Part shown: piece by piece, positions 9,785-22,400 of the stretch
How the letters are laid out: each line of letters starts with the position of its first letter
Position numbering within the stretch: the first letter of the stretch is position 1
Source: Ligustrum vulgare
Taxonomy: Eukaryota > Streptophyta > Magnoliopsida > Lamiales > Oleaceae
NCBI GenBank assembly: GCA_963555705.1
Contig: OY743189.1
Span: 1,071,501-1,135,500 of the forward strand
Direction of reading: 5' to 3'
DNA length: 64,000 nucleotides
Made by a program: the position numbers and the translations under genes
The notes under the pieces: generated by a model
What the model was told of the DNA's origin: nothing
Seen by the model: the letters and a program-made list of their open reading frames with translations, nothing else
Databases searched by the model: none

Positions 9785-9796
9785 GCTCTGATACCA
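9785..9796 (-). other. Primer-binding site, initiator-Met tRNA type
   Basis: On the minus strand this reads TGGTATCAGAGC, the standard complement of the 3' end of plant initiator tRNA-Met, three bases downstream of the right LTR. It proves the minus orientation of the element. Confidence 0.92.
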
Positions 9797-9799
9797 ACT

Positions 9800-12700
9800 T
9801 GTAGCGCCCCGAGTTCCGTATACCCGATTCACTACGTCATTTTCTGTCTAAATTTTTCGAATAATATTTTTGCGGAAGAAATAATTGAAATTCATTTTTG
9901 GCAACATTAAATAAACTGTAATGGCCGCTAAATTTGAAAACATTTATGAAACCATTTGAAATAGTAAATCGAACCATTAATATTGTAAAGAAATTGCCAA
10001 TGTCATAATTTCTCAAATAAATGAACTTCTCTAAATTATTCGATTGTTTGAAAAATACGGAAATCATTAACGTCAAACTTTCAACCGTTTAACGATTATT
10101 GCCACCATCATTCATCGCTCGCCACCGTCTCCGAAATCTGCAAAACTGTTAAAAAGTAGGGTGAGTATTTCATGGGGGAAATACTCAGTAGACTCATCGC
10201 ATATTAATTTAATTTATAAGATGATTAAACACATAAATCCCGGCTCTTTATAAAACGGGCATTGATAGAGCTTCTTTATAAAACTGCTCTTGATAAAACT
10301 CATATTGTGCATTACAGCACGGGACATATTTTGCAAATCATAGGCTCTTTGAAAACAGCTCTTTGAAAACCATATACTTATAAAAATATTTTAATTATGC
10401 CAAGCATAATTTCTTTTGAAAGCATAACATAAGATATGATTGAAATCCTCATAAACATAAATAGACACAAGAACTTTACCGAACTTAGGTGGCAAGAATT
10501 CTTATGCAGTAAAATCATAATAACAGTAAGTTTTCATCATAACATAGGATAATATCAAAATCCTCATAAACATAAGAATTTTACCGAACTTAGGTGGCAA
10601 GAATTCTTATGTAGTAAGTCATAATAACAGTAAGATCATAATAACAGTAAGTATACCAAAACATAATTCATGAAATTCATAGGGATCATTTCCATCATAA
10701 CATAAGATAGGATCGAAATCCTCATAAACATACGCGACAGGAATTTTACCGAACTTAGGTGGTAAATCCTCATAAACATATGGAAAGACAGGAATTTTAC
10801 CGAACTTAGGTGGTAAATCCTCATAAACTTATGGAGACACAAGAATTTTACCGAACTTAGGTGGCAAGAATTCTTATGTGTAGCAATGATCCAAAACATA
10901 TAAAACATTATCGTAAAAACATAGGGTATACTTACTTTTCATAAAAACATAAGGTATATTTACCTTTCATAAAACATACTTAATTTTCTTGAAAATTGAC
11001 TTTCACAAGTCACATGACATTCATATGAAATCATAATTTAAATCAATTAATAAGTGCGAGTCTACCTCAAATCCGACGAGTGCAAAGTTGAGCGGGAATG
11101 ACTTCAATTTCTTTAAATTCTCCGTACGCTTCGTCTTAGCCAATAAGTCACTTTAGTCTATCGAATATATAGTTCAAAATGATAAATTATAATTTGAGGA
11201 CTAAAATTGATGTTTTGAAAGTTGAGGGACTAAAATGAATACTTTTGAAAGATCAGGGACTAAAATAGATACTTTTGATAGTTGAGCTTAAAAGTAAATC
11301 AACGGTGACTGAAATAATAGATTTTGAAAATGAAAGGGCTGATTAAAACTCATTTAAAACTTTGGGGCTGAAATGGATAACTTAAAAAATTGGGGACTGA
11401 TTTGAAAACCTTTTAAAACTTGGGGACCAATATTGCAATTTCTGAAAATAAATATATATTATCAATCTCTTTCTCTCTACCCTAATCAGATGCATTCGAA
11501 GATAGGCAAAGACGAAGGCGGAGACAGAGATGAGGCAGGGGTTGTGACGAACCAATCTTCAACCGGGGATTTTCCGGTGCAACGCCGGCGCTGGGATGGG
11601 GTAATAAAAAGGCTGGGTTTTTGGTGTTGATTCGAGGTGAATCTGAGGCTCAAGATCCGATCTTGGCTGCGATTTCCAGTGACAAATCCATTCACTGGCG
11701 ACGGTCGAAGTAGGTAGGTATCTTAGTTCACTTATTTCTTGTTTTGATTTTGAGTTTGGGGCCGGGCTTGGAGATTTGAGGTTGGGCAGTGTTGAGGTGG
11801 TAGTGATCGCGAGTGACTGCAGAGGCGATCTTGGAGTTAATGGTGGAATTGGTGACTGGATTGAAATGTGATGGTTCGGACTGTGAGTTGGAGGTGGTAA
11901 CTTGGCAGTGATGATACTGATTGCAGTGTAAATGGTTTGTGCAGTGGTTTGGTGTTGATGCAGACTGTGATGGTGGAGATTGAGTGATTCCAGTGTAGTG
12001 GTTGGTTGTGACATGGCTGAAGGTTGGCGAATTGGTGGTGCTTGACTGGATTGATGAAGTAATCGTCATAGCTATGGTTCAGTTTGATGGGTTGGCAGTG
12101 GTGGATTGGAATTGGAAATGTGATTGCAGGATTGAATTGTGCAGTTTGGTGATGATGATGATTGGTGGTGCTGCAGGGGTGGTGACGGTTGAACTGTGGT
12201 TTGAGTTGATTGTGGAACTTCTCCAGGTTGGGCAGCAGTAGTGATTTGATGATGGAGATGATGAAAGTATGCAGATGATGGAGACTTGTTGTTGGATTGG
12301 CAATAGGTAATGGCTTTGCAATGGTGAGGTTGGCCCGTGATTGAGGTTCTGCAGTGTACTGATGGTTGTGTGAGGGATATTGTAGTTGAGGCAGCATAAT
12401 GCAGTTTGGTGATGGTTTGATCGATGATGGAAAAGTGAAGGTGGGATGAAGATATCTTTAAAGGGAAAAAGAAAGAAAAGAAAATAATTAGTGGGAATAA
12501 TTGAGTGGAATATGGGTTGGTGATGATAATGATGATGCTTGTTGATGGTTGTATAATGTGGTATGAGTGAGATGATTGTGTGAGGTTGGCTGCGTGAGGG
12601 TGGGGATTATGGTGATGATGGTCTTGAATGGAGGTGATGGTATAATGATGAAATAGTGGGTTCTTTGTTAGGTGTAGTGAGTTGGAATGAGGTGGAAAGA

Positions 12701-13181
12701 AAATGGTGTTGGGACAAAATGATGAATTTGATGTAAAGATGAAAACGTGGATGAAATTAGGTGGATATAGATTATGATTAATTTAGGATAATTAACTAAA
12801 AATTAGACTAATTTCGATTAGGAAAAGTATTTAAAACTGATATATTTTGGACTGAAAATAAATTTGAGAATAAATAAATTTTGAGATAAAAATTGAATTA
12901 CGTATTTGGACTTAAAATAATTTGAATAAGGAAAATTGAGATATTTTAATAAATTTGGAATTCAAAATGATTTTGAAAATAATACTTTGAATAAATAATT
13001 AAAATAACATAATTTTAGAAATTCGAATTTTAATTTAAAATCGAACAAATTCGATATTTCTTGACTTGGCTAGACGAATTCGTCGCGGCGTTAATTTCAA
13101 AATAATAAATGAAATAGTAGCGACACAATTTTCTAAATATTAAAATAATTATTTATTGCATAAAAATTCTGGGTCGCTATA
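9800..13181 (-). repeat. 5' LTR of the cargo-carrying retrotransposon
   Basis: Direct copy of 3147-6528 with the same length and only two substitutions seen by eye. It starts right after the primer site and is followed by the right CTCTC duplication. All internal repeats described for the other LTR are present. Confidence 0.93.
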
Positions 13182-14400
13182 CTCTCGAACCGAAACCGAT
13201 CCAAAACTGAAGGTTTTGGTCCAGTTCCAAAAAATATATATATTAGGAACCGAAACCGAAAATCGAAAATCAATTGGGTTCTGTTAGGTTCTTAGTTCTT
13301 GAAATAGAACCATGAGTACCTGAATAGAACCGAGTTTTATATAATTTTTTATTTTTTACAATGTATACACAGAGCCAAAAAAAAATAAAAAATACATAAC
13401 TTAAAAATCTAATTTAGGTAATAATTTTTCTAAAATTCTAGAATAACACTAAAAAATAAGACTTGCTCCTACTCTTTTACCTCTCGTCTCACATTAGAAT
13501 GTTGCATTTCATTGATTAGTTTAATAATATTTGCAACTTGAGCTTTATATGAATTAAAAGTTCAAGATCGGGTTGTAACTTAAAGTTGATGAATTAAATT
13601 TTCATTTTTTATAATTCAGACTTTATTTTTCTTTCATTGTTTACAAACTTAAGTATTTTTTTTTTAATTTTTTTTTTATAATGAGTTACACTTAAATTTG
13701 GTATATTCATTGTTTGGACTCTAGTGTATCTTTATTGTTATTTCGAGTTCATCGTTCTCTATTTAAAATATAATATAATTACTCTTCACTATTGAGTTAA
13801 GTAATTGAGTTTTTTAGCTTACTTTTCTCCCTTACACAAATACTGTTGAATAGTAACATGTTCGGTATACATATTGAAAGGACTTATATGAAAATATTTA
13901 TTTATTGTATACATAAAGAAAATATATTGGGTAGAACCGAACCGGAACCGGAACCGGAACCGAAGATTCGGGTTTGGGTTTGGTTCCAATAATTACAAGG
14001 ACTTGAATGATTCCAATTTTGAAATACCCAAAATATAATGGGTGGTTCAGGGTATTGAAATACCCGGACAAATCTACCCAGCGCCCAGGCCTAGTTTTGC
14101 CTAGGCAAGGGGGTTGAGGGTTTTTCTCATTTTAATGTTTGATGTTGATTTTAAAAAATTTATTTGAAAAAATAATTTTTTGAATAGTTATTTTTAGGAG
14201 AATGTGATTAAAAAGAAGGGAATGTAATATTATTTATTTTATTTATTGATAAAAATATATGTTTAAAAAGAAGATACAGAAAATTTTGTTCTGTTTACAA
14301 TGGGGGCCAAAAGTTTTGTTTTTATTTTTATTTTTATTTTTCTCTTGTTTCTTGTTTCTTCTTTATATTGTTTAGAATCAAATTAAGGGTAAAATTATCA

Positions 14401-14401
<1 letters not shown>

Positions 14402-14446
<45 letters not shown>
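14402..14446. repeat. (TTA)n microsatellite
   Basis: About 15 perfect or near-perfect TTA triplets. Low-complexity, no coding value. Confidence 0.9.
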
Positions 14447-14541
14447 TTTGACCTTTGAACGTCAATATGATTTTTCGCTCCAAAAAGGAACGTTGGCATA
14501 GAAGCTTGAATGGTTGGTTGGGAAATTCAAATGCTAGAAAC

Positions 14542-15423
14542 TAAGCCCCTGTTCTCTTTGCTGTTTTGAGGTCGTTTTCTGTTTTTATTTTCGAAAACGT
14601 TAAAAACGCGTTCTCTTTACCATTTTCGAAAACGAATTTTGGAAAACAAAAAAAAAAAATTGTACACAAAACGAAAAACGCCCGAAACATCGTTTTGGGC
14701 GTTTTGTGTGTATTTCGACAAAAAATGTCCAAAACGCGGAAAACGCGTTTTGGAAATTTTTTTTTTTTTTTTTTTTTTTTTATTATAGAATTATCTTAAC
14801 TTAGAACTAAGCTTAATATAAAGTTTTTATTTTTTTTATTTTTTTATTATTTTTTTAAAATTATTCTAACTTGAAACTAAGCCTAAATAAAGAATTTTTT
14901 TTTTTTTTTTAGAATTATCCTAACTTGGAACTTAGTTTAAATAAAGTTTTATTGAATTCAATATCAACATTACAAAAAAAGATTCAATGAGAATTCTTGT
15001 TGTTATATTTCAAAAAATGCAATGATAAATGGACTCTGGTGGTTTTGAAAGAACTTGCATTTTCTGGATTTTAATAGAAGTAGAGCTTTCTCAAGTCCCG
15101 AACCTGACCAAACTGTGTTAATATAGACTCTTAATGCTCACATTAGTGTATTGCATGTAACCATATTTTTAGTGTATTGTGAAAGGAAATTTGAGTTGAA
15201 GTTAGTAGTATTCTGCAAGCAAATTAATTAAAAATAGTTTAAATAGTGTTTTGCAAAATTTCAAACAGAACGTGTTTTCCAACTTTCATTTTCAAAAACA
15301 GTTTTCAGAAATGACAAACCAAACGCGTTTTCAGCAAATTTGAAAACAAAAATGAAAACACAAAACACAAAAACATTTTTGAAAATGAAAATACAAAATA
15401 AAATACAAACAGAACGCCACCTA
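14542..15423. mobile_element. hAT-like non-autonomous element (same family as 1-120)
   Basis: The left end TAAGCCCCTGTTCTCTTTGC and the reverse complement of the right end (TTAGGTGGCGTTCTGTTTGT) are imperfect inverted repeats. The interior has many TTTTCGAAAACG-type words at both ends and long T runs near 14757. No clear target duplication was found, so the borders are approximate. Confidence 0.5.
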
Positions 15424-15486
15424 AAGGTTTGGGACTTCTTGTGACAACCTTCAAATGCTTTGAACCCTATGTGATATTTATCCTAA

Positions 15487-16002
15487 GGCTGTGTTTCATT
15501 GCGATGGTGAAAATTTGATGGAAAAAAATGAATTTTAGGGAATTGAATTCTAAAAAATTGAATTTCTAGGAATTGAAAGTTTAATGTGTTTGATTGGTTT
15601 AGTTTTTCTTGGTGGAAAAGTAGGGAATTTTTCAACTTTTGATATTTGATTGATATTATTTTTCATGAAAAATAAAGTAAAACATATCTATTTTAATAAA
15701 AAATTTATTTTTCACACATTTCTACTTGATAATAATAATGTTAATTTTTAGAAAAAAAATAAAATCAATTAACAATAACAAAAAGTATCAAAGTAACGAA
15801 AATGGTATAAGATTTTTCATGGAAAATAAAACCTCCTCCCCCTTTGAAAAATGAATTCATTCAAAACAAGGAAAATACCGAATTTCGAGGCAAGTGGAAA
15901 AATAAATTTCATGAAAAACTTAGGCAACTAAACAACGCAAAGTTGAAAAATCACATGAAAAATCATATTTTTCATGAAAAGTAATGCGTATCAAACGCAC
16001 CC
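15487..16002. mobile_element. Tourist-like (PIF/Harbinger) MITE, 516 bp
   Basis: The left end GGCTGTGTTTCATTGCGATG and the reverse complement of the right end (GGGTGCGTTTGATACGCATT) form the terminal inverted repeat. TAA triplets flank both sides (15484-15486 and 16003-16005), the usual 3-bp target duplication. No coding sequence. Confidence 0.75.
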
Positions 16003-16128
16003 TAAATCAAACTTTGAAGCATTTGAAACTTTTGAGGGATAAAAATTAAAAGTTTGAGACCCCATCGCTAAAATCTTCGAAGATTTATGACCCTATTGGA
16101 ATTTACACTTTTTAAATTCTCTCATTCA

Positions 16129-16854
16129 TAGAGGTGCCAAGACGGACGGGCCGACCAGACCCGTGAAAATCGGTCCGGATTGATTCGGGACCGCTGGCCG
16201 ACCCATGACCCGTGCGGGCGGTTCACGGGTCAAGAAGTTGTGAATCGCGGGTTTTGTGGGTCAAATCTTCGCGGGCCGCGGTTAATCCGCTGGTCCGTAA
16301 AAAAAAAAAACTGTTTTTATTAAATATGGTAACATTGAAAATCTCTCTTCTTCTAAAAACTCTAATACAACTTTTAAAGTAAAATCTTATTTTATTTCTC
16401 CCTAATAGCTAAAAAAATAATATTTTTTGACAATAGTAATTAGAAATATATTTATCATTTAATTGTTATTTGTTTATATTTTATTTAAATTTGCAAATTT
16501 AGAAGTAATTCATATAACATAAACTATAATTTTAAATTCTATGTAAATATTTTATGGTATAAATATGAATTTATCATTTTAATCATTTTGTATTTAGAAA
16601 CTTGACAAAAAATTTGCTATAAATATAAAAAAATCTATGTTTTTATTCATACATGCCAAATCAGAACAAACCGCGACCCGCATGGGCTCGACCCGGATGG
16701 GCCAGCGGATGGACCTGGGTTGTAGTTCAAAATTTGCGTACTGACCTGTAACCGGCCCGTAACCCGCAGCGGGCGGGCTTTTTTTCAAGCTGATCGTTAC
16801 CGGGCTTTTTATTGACGGTCCACCCGATCCGGACCACCCGGATTGACACCTCTA
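16129..16854. mobile_element. Non-autonomous hAT element, 726 bp
   Basis: The ends TAGAGGTGCCAAG and TTGACACCTCTA are inverted repeats. A perfect 8-bp duplication CTCATTCA flanks the element (16121-16128 and 16855-16862). The terminal thirds are G+C-rich with CGGGCC and GACCCG words, and the centre is A+T-rich. There is no transposase ORF. Confidence 0.88.
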
Positions 16855-17114
16855 CTCATTCACGTGGGACTTGGGGGAAGCATGATATGTATATATATTT
16901 TTATAAAAGCACATTATATTAAGGAAGGAGGTGTGTGACACTATCACCGTAACTTTACATTCTAAAAAGGAAACAATAATGTAATAATTTCCTCAATAAA
17001 TTGTACATCTTTTTAATAATGGTTTTACTATTTTGTTTAAGATTCTTGAAATTTTAAAATGCCGTATTAACGTCGACAAAATTACTATTTTTCAAGATTT
17101 ATTTATTTATTTTA

Positions 17115-17178
<64 letters not shown>
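17115..17178. repeat. (TTA)n microsatellite
   Basis: About 20 TTA triplets in a row within an A+T-rich stretch. Confidence 0.9.
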
Positions 17179-17261
17179 TTCAAGATTCTTGAAGGGTTGT
17201 CCCTAGTTGACCTTGACATTTTTGGGGGCTTAGGTCAATTTTATATCATAATGTATTAAGA

Positions 17262-17430
17262 ATGTGTTTGGCAAACATATTTTTAAACATGTTTTTTCCT
17301 ACATAATTTTTCAAATCACTTTTTAACTACACACATTTTCTCTCTCTATTTTTCAACCATACATTTCACCTAGAAATCATAAAAAAACATGTTTTTAAAC
17401 AAAAAACTTTTAACAAACAGAGGAGTGTTC
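17262..17430. mobile_element. Possible small Tourist-like MITE
   Basis: The left end GAATGTGTTTGGCAAAC is complementary in part to the right end TTTTAACAAACAGAGGAGTG. It is short and non-coding. Borders are uncertain and no target duplication was established. Confidence 0.35.
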
Positions 17431-17695
17431 TGTAAGATAATTATAATCAATATTTATAAAAAGTACAATTTTCAATATCACTTTTTAACTACACATATTT
17501 TTTGAAATTACTTTTTAATAACGTATTTTCCTAAAAAAATACAAATAATACCAAAATAACAGTAACTATAAGCCTCTAACAGGCTAAAATTATGGGATCC
17601 CTTATCATGTGGGGACCTGTGAGCGATTTATATCATTCATGCTTAGGATTGACTCTGTGTATTAATCTGTAATGTTTGTGTTTCTAAATTCTGAG

Positions 17696-18269
17696 TAGAG
17701 ATGACAATGGAGCAGGTGCTTCCGCCCCCGTGCCCCTCTCTAAGAGAAGAACTTTGATCCCTTACCCGTCTCATGATCCGCTAAGTCATAATGGGACGGG
17801 GCAAGGTGGGTATGGGTTTGAGCGGGGCATCCCGTACGCTCTCCGCCCCCGTTAATGCCCCGTTTATTATTTTTTTCTTTAAAAAAAAATTTATTTAAAC
17901 AACGTTTTTAAATAGCACAATCATAATTAAATAGGATTTTTTCCAACAAAATCATATAATATAGTCAAATACTCATTATAAACAACAATTAACAAAACAT
18001 AAAATATTTTCAAACTATATAGTAAAAAAAATTAATTATTTTTTTTTTTTAATTCATGGGGCGGTAATTCATGGGGCGGGGCGGATCACTAGCGGGGTGG
18101 GTCAAACAAAACCCACCCCTCCCCGAACTCGCTTCGAGTTTTTTCATTTTAATATCTCATACCTACCTCGTTGACTCGTGAGGCGATTTTTTTTTTTTTT
18201 TTTTTTTTGCTTCTTTAGGGTCGGAGCCCGTCGAGTTCGAAACGGGGCAGGTTTTTTTCCATCCCTATA
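17696..18269. mobile_element. Non-autonomous hAT-like element
   Basis: The ends TAGAGATGACAATGG and CCATCCCTATA resemble TAGGGATGGCAATGG-type hAT termini. Flanks ATTCTGAG and TTTCTAAG agree at 6 of 8 bases. The ends carry GGGGCGG and CCCCGCC words and there is a T run near 18187. No ORF. Confidence 0.6.
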
Positions 18270-18430
18270 TTTCTAAGCACATTCTATTAAGGAAGAATTG
18301 CAACCACAATCCCAAACATTTTATTTTGTCTCATACTTTACCTGAACCTTTAGTTTATGCCATCTATAGCCTCAAACATTTGATTTATACTAGAAGGACA
18401 AATGGTTAAACGGAATAAAAAATCTTGACC

Positions 18431-18612
18431 TATTTTGACCAAATTTTGAAAGGGTAAAATAGTAAATTTCACATTTCTTTACAAAAAAAAAAAAAAAAAA
18501 AAAAACACACACAATTTCAATAATTAAATAAGAAAATTAACCTTTTTTTTTTTTTGTAAATGAAATGTTAAATTAGCCATTTTATCCCTTAAAAACTGGT
18601 CAAAATAGCTCA
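18431..18612. repeat. Foldback inverted repeat
   Basis: The left arm (18431-18483, containing TTTTGACCAAATTTTGAAAG) and the right arm (18556-18612, containing AAAAACTGGTCAAAATAG) are imperfect reverse complements. They surround an A run and a T run. This is probably part of a foldback or Mutator-like MITE; the outer ends were not resolved. Confidence 0.5.
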
Positions 18613-19687
18613 AATTTTACTATTTTGGTCAACTAACAGTCAACTACATTGTCTTGAGTGGATTTCTTGAAAATTTTGGAGTAACCTGTTGTTGTCTCAT
18701 TAAAATCTTGTAAGGAAAATCAAGTAGGACAAAACCCAAGCGAATAAAAAATAGTACAGTTGTTCCCCTGATTCAGTTTGTATTGAGTCATCCATATCTC
18801 GATCTCTTCAAGAGTTTCGTAGTGGAGAGTATAATTGACACAACCTGTCCCAAATCACCCTAATGGACTCAAGATGTGTCGTGCACCGTGGGAGACGCCA
18901 GCTAGATACTGGACCTACCACCAAGGCCACATTGACTAATTGACTATGAAAAAAATTTTAAAAATTTTTTGACAGAGATTCATTTAGAAAATGGACTAAA
19001 AACCACCTGAAAAGCTACAATTTTTCTCAAACATAAAAATTTGATTTCAAATGGGCACCCATGTCCCTATAATAACCAATTAGTCAAAATAAATACTTGC
19101 GAATCGACCTCTCTATGTTTTAGAATTAAAAGCACCAAAATACACTGACTATGCAAAATGCAGCGAGCCCAACATTTATATACAAACTCAAAATGACTTA
19201 TATAACATGATAAACATACTCCAAAAGAAATATAAATTATACAAAATGAGTCATACAACTAGTAACAAAATGCGGCTCGACTCGGTGGATCAACAGGCTC
19301 CAATGTTGCTCAACTCAGCTACTATCTGATAAGAGAAATAGAGAACGATTTTGTGAGTTTGTAACTCAGTGAGTGGATAGTTCTAAAATAAATATACTTT
19401 ACCCGTTTATGCATATATACTAGACGAGCTTTATTTATTCTTTAATTCTTATACATACCTTATATCGAAACATAATTGAAACATATAGCACTTCGCTGTT
19501 TATTCTAGATGAGTAACTGTAAATCATGTGAGTATAAATAATCTTATATCAATGAAAACAAGAGTAAATTATCATTACCAGATACTATAAGTGGAAATCT
19601 ATATTCTCTAAATTAATTAACTGCATTCTATAACTCTTGGATTCTGGTAAACTATAATAATACTGAAAAATCACACCAAAGGTACCC

Positions 19688-19755
19688 ATAATCTGCTAAT
19701 TCTGAAATTCTGAGATTCTGTAATTCTATGATTCTGAAATTCTGTAATTCTGGTC
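19688..19755. repeat. ATTCTG minisatellite
   Basis: Short tandem variants of ATTCTG(A/T)(A/G) repeated about eight times inside the solo LTR. Confidence 0.7.
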
Positions 19756-19787
19756 ATACGCGCACAGAGCTGCCAGAAGGCTATAAA

Positions 19788-20014
19788 CTGGTCATACACT
19801 ATGGAAACGCATTCACGATAGTGCAGAGCGGGTAAAATAACATATCTGGTCATACAAACAGATTCACGACAGTGCAGAGCGGGTAAAATGACCATATCTG
19901 GTCATACACTGTGGAAACGAATTCACATCAGTCCAGAGAGTGTAAAATCACTGTATCTGGTCATACACCGTGGAAACGAATTCACATCAGTGCAGAGCGG
20001 GTAAAATCACTTGG
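19788..20014. repeat. Four tandem repeats of about 58 bp inside the solo LTR
   Basis: Units start CTGGTCATACA at 19788, 19846, 19898 and 19957. They share GTGCAGAGCGGGTAAAAT with variation, and a partial CTGGTCATAC lies at 19750. LTR-internal tandem repeats like these often sit in U3 or the leader and may act as enhancer-like blocks. Confidence 0.8.
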
Positions 20015-21399
20015 GTACTTTCTGGTGGTTTTTAAAATAATTTAAAATATACTGGAATATCTAATGCTGATAGAATGTCAATGAAATCCTTTAACTGAAC
20101 TAATTCTAACTTTAAAAGAACTGCTTATAATAAACCTCACTTTATTCTTAAAATCTTATTGTAAACTGAATAGTTAAAAATAACCAAGTTCTGCAATTTA
20201 TATCATTCAATATAAGCACTATAATAAATAAACATTCCATAAATGTTTTAGAATGAAGATAAATTAAACAAGTGCTTATTTTCTTAAAATAATTATTCCA
20301 CTCATTGGGTATGAGCCACAACTAGGAAGGTCGATATGCATTCCCAACCTCCTCTTCACCGCCTGAAATATAATATAAATAATCACATAAACGACTACGA
20401 CAACCCCGAAATATATATAAGACTATAATGACTTAGAATCTCCATACTTAACAAAATTCTCAAATTTCTTTAATTAATATAAGATTACTCTATTTTCTTG
20501 TCTCTTTAATAATCCATAATCATCAAATTTACCATCAAACTAGATAGCATGGTAATATTCCCTTTATGTTCCATTCTAACAAAATATGAATCATAAAGCT
20601 CCAATTAAATTCTTAGTTTAACCCCTACAACAATTCCTTCAAATAATCATCTCACTAAAAAAAACATTGATTTCCCCCAACATTTCATACATTCAAGAAC
20701 CCAAATAAAATTCTAGGGTTTTCCATACTTGAATTTCTTACCTTGCTAAAACTAGATATGGAAAATGAAGTTGTTTAGCTTGTAATTGTGCTACTCTTCT
20801 CAACTGAAAAATAATTGAAGTAGTAACTTGAATCCCTAATCAATTATCACAAATATCTCATAATTCTATGCTTGCTTACCTCTTGAAAAACGAAATTTGA
20901 AGCCTAATTTCGAGTTGGCATCCAAGACCACTTCCTCCTTTTATTTTCCCTTTTTCTTCTCTTTTTCCTTTCCCTTTTTCTTCCTTTTTCTCCCGATTTC
21001 AGCTCCAGGTTCGTTGCCTAGCTTCTTGTTCTTCCAAAGTGTAAGAAAAGTCAAGTTATTGATCCACTAACTCAAGTTTTTACAAGGTAAGTCCCTCATT
21101 TCCTTTTTACTTAACACTTTGGTCCATAACTTGGTATAATAATAAAATAAATTCTCAAACTTCTATATAATTCATTTCAACCCTCTTAAGTATATTTAAT
21201 TGCAAAATATACCCAAAATAAATATTTAGTTCATTTTAGTCCTTATTGGACTATGACTTTGACTAAATAAAAATGGGTTGTAACAATAATAATATGTATA
21301 TATAGATATATGACTTATAAGTTATGGTCATTCACATTAATCATAAAAATACTCTTCATGTATTGTCATTATACAAATAATATGCCTCATTATTACTTG

Positions 21400-22400
21400 A
21401 GATTTTTATATCATGTTTATCAATTTCTCAAGTGTCATTGAAAGCTCTTCAAGAGATCCAACCATTATCAAAGATGATAATAACAAATATAAAGATTGAT
21501 CTTTTACACATAGGCATTATTATTCATTCTTATACCCATATTGAATAGACATTCATTTATGATGATCATACTTCATATATCTAGATTGCAAAATATTTGT
21601 ACATTTTGATTAAAAAAGTTTCTTAAAAATTTGAACTATATGTTTCAGACATATTTAATCCTTCAAGGATCTTTTTGTATGCTTCAGGCATCATGTATGT
21701 TTCACATTGTAATTTCCAAATTGCTACCATCAAATTTAACTCATGAAAGCTTAGATAGGTAATAGTTCATGTATTTCAAATAAATTTTCTCTAATCATTT
21801 TACCGCAATATCAAAGTATCGAATTGATTACCCTTTTTATTGGTACTTCAAAGAATATTCCCATTTCCCAACATATCGTGTTTTTTATCATACATTTTAG
21901 ATCTCACTCACTGATACATCAAAGAGCGCAAATTAGTAATCTGAGTAAAAAATCTTTCAAAATTTACATTAGTAATAATCATGTATTTATTGGCATTTAT
22001 GATGCATTGTCAAGCAAATAAAATACATCTATTGCATATCGTTTAATATTCAATACAAGATCTTTGAGACATTTATTGTGCAACAAGTCGTGTATTATTA
22101 CTATATAATTTTGTTTCCCATTTACAAATATCTATTGGTATTTTACTGACTTTACACTTTTAAGTGTTTAGACTGCATGTCCAAAAACTTCAGATTTTTG
22201 TATTAAGTGCAATTGAGCCTTGATGCATACTTTGGCCAAATATTTTTATGTACATTTTCTTCGACATATTTTCTTATTATCATCGCTATCATTCAAATTA
22301 TGATGTGGTCAGCTTTGCAGTTTGCTTTGCGCAAACTTATTTCTAGAATTTGGTTATGTTCTCGTTATACATTCGTTTTTGTTTTTCTTTAATTATGTGT
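21400..22400 (-). pseudogene. Decayed Ty1/copia integrase-reverse transcriptase fragment
   Basis: Minus-strand translation gives broken but ordered copia similarity. A GHAV-like segment lies near 22180. KWETKLYSNNTRLVAQ followed by a stop and SQRSCIEY lies at about 22030-22110, equivalent to the conserved YKARLVAQG-FSQ-GIDY start of copia reverse transcriptase. VGSLEELSMTLEKL lies near 21430-21480, equivalent to the segment after the YVDD box. Many stops and frameshifts interrupt it. The solo LTR next to it may have inserted into this copy. Confidence 0.55.

Larger units (their letters stand above)
3147..13181 (-). mobile_element. Non-autonomous long-LTR Ty3/gypsy-like retrotransposon (LARD-like) carrying two antisense genes
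   Basis: Two direct repeats of 3,382 bp flank a 3,271-bp interior. The 5-bp target duplication CTCTC is perfect (3142-3146 and 13182-13186). The primer site (complement of 9785-9796) lies beside the right LTR and the purine tract (complement of 6529-6541) beside the left one, so the element reads on the minus strand. No gag, protease, reverse transcriptase, RNase H or integrase can be found, so it needs enzymes from a partner. The motif GGACGAAATTATTTTAAGG just before the 3' LTR on the minus strand is of a kind seen in Ty3/gypsy chromovirus elements. The interior instead contains two plus-strand ORFs (7102-7653 and 7953-8606). Only two LTR differences were seen, so the insertion is recent. 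Confidence 0.92.
3112..14093. mobile_element. hAT-like element (about 942 bp) split by the LTR retrotransposon at 3147-13181
   Basis: Left remnant 3112-3146 begins TAGACCTG. Right remnant 13187-14093 ends CAGGCCTA, giving an imperfect terminal inverted repeat. Flanks GTTATGCC (3104-3111) and GTTTTGCC (14094-14101) agree at 7 of 8 bases, as expected for an aged 8-bp hAT target duplication. The interior holds repeated GAACCGAAACCG words (13187-13330 and 13936-13980) and no transposase ORF. The nested order is clear: the hAT-like element came first, the LTR element later. Confidence 0.7.
18836..21285 (-). mobile_element. Gypsy-type solo LTR, 2,450 bp
   Basis: The plus strand starts TGACACAACC and ends GGTTGTAACA, imperfect inverted termini of a TG...CA LTR. 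A perfect 5-bp duplication ATAAT flanks it (18831-18835 and 21286-21290). No second LTR or internal region adjoins, so it is a solo LTR left by LTR-LTR recombination. Minus orientation is inferred by analogy with the oriented element at 3147-13181 and is less certain than the borders. Confidence 0.85.

Noticed and set aside
3147..13181. Simple tandem or segmental duplication in place of an LTR element
   Set aside because: Primer site, purine tract, terminal inverted bases and the CTCTC target duplication are all in the right places for an LTR retrotransposon.
14566..14799. ORFs in the TTTTCGAAAACG-rich region
   Set aside because: They lie in the terminal part of a MITE, are present on both strands through palindromic sequence, and end in a homopolymer run.
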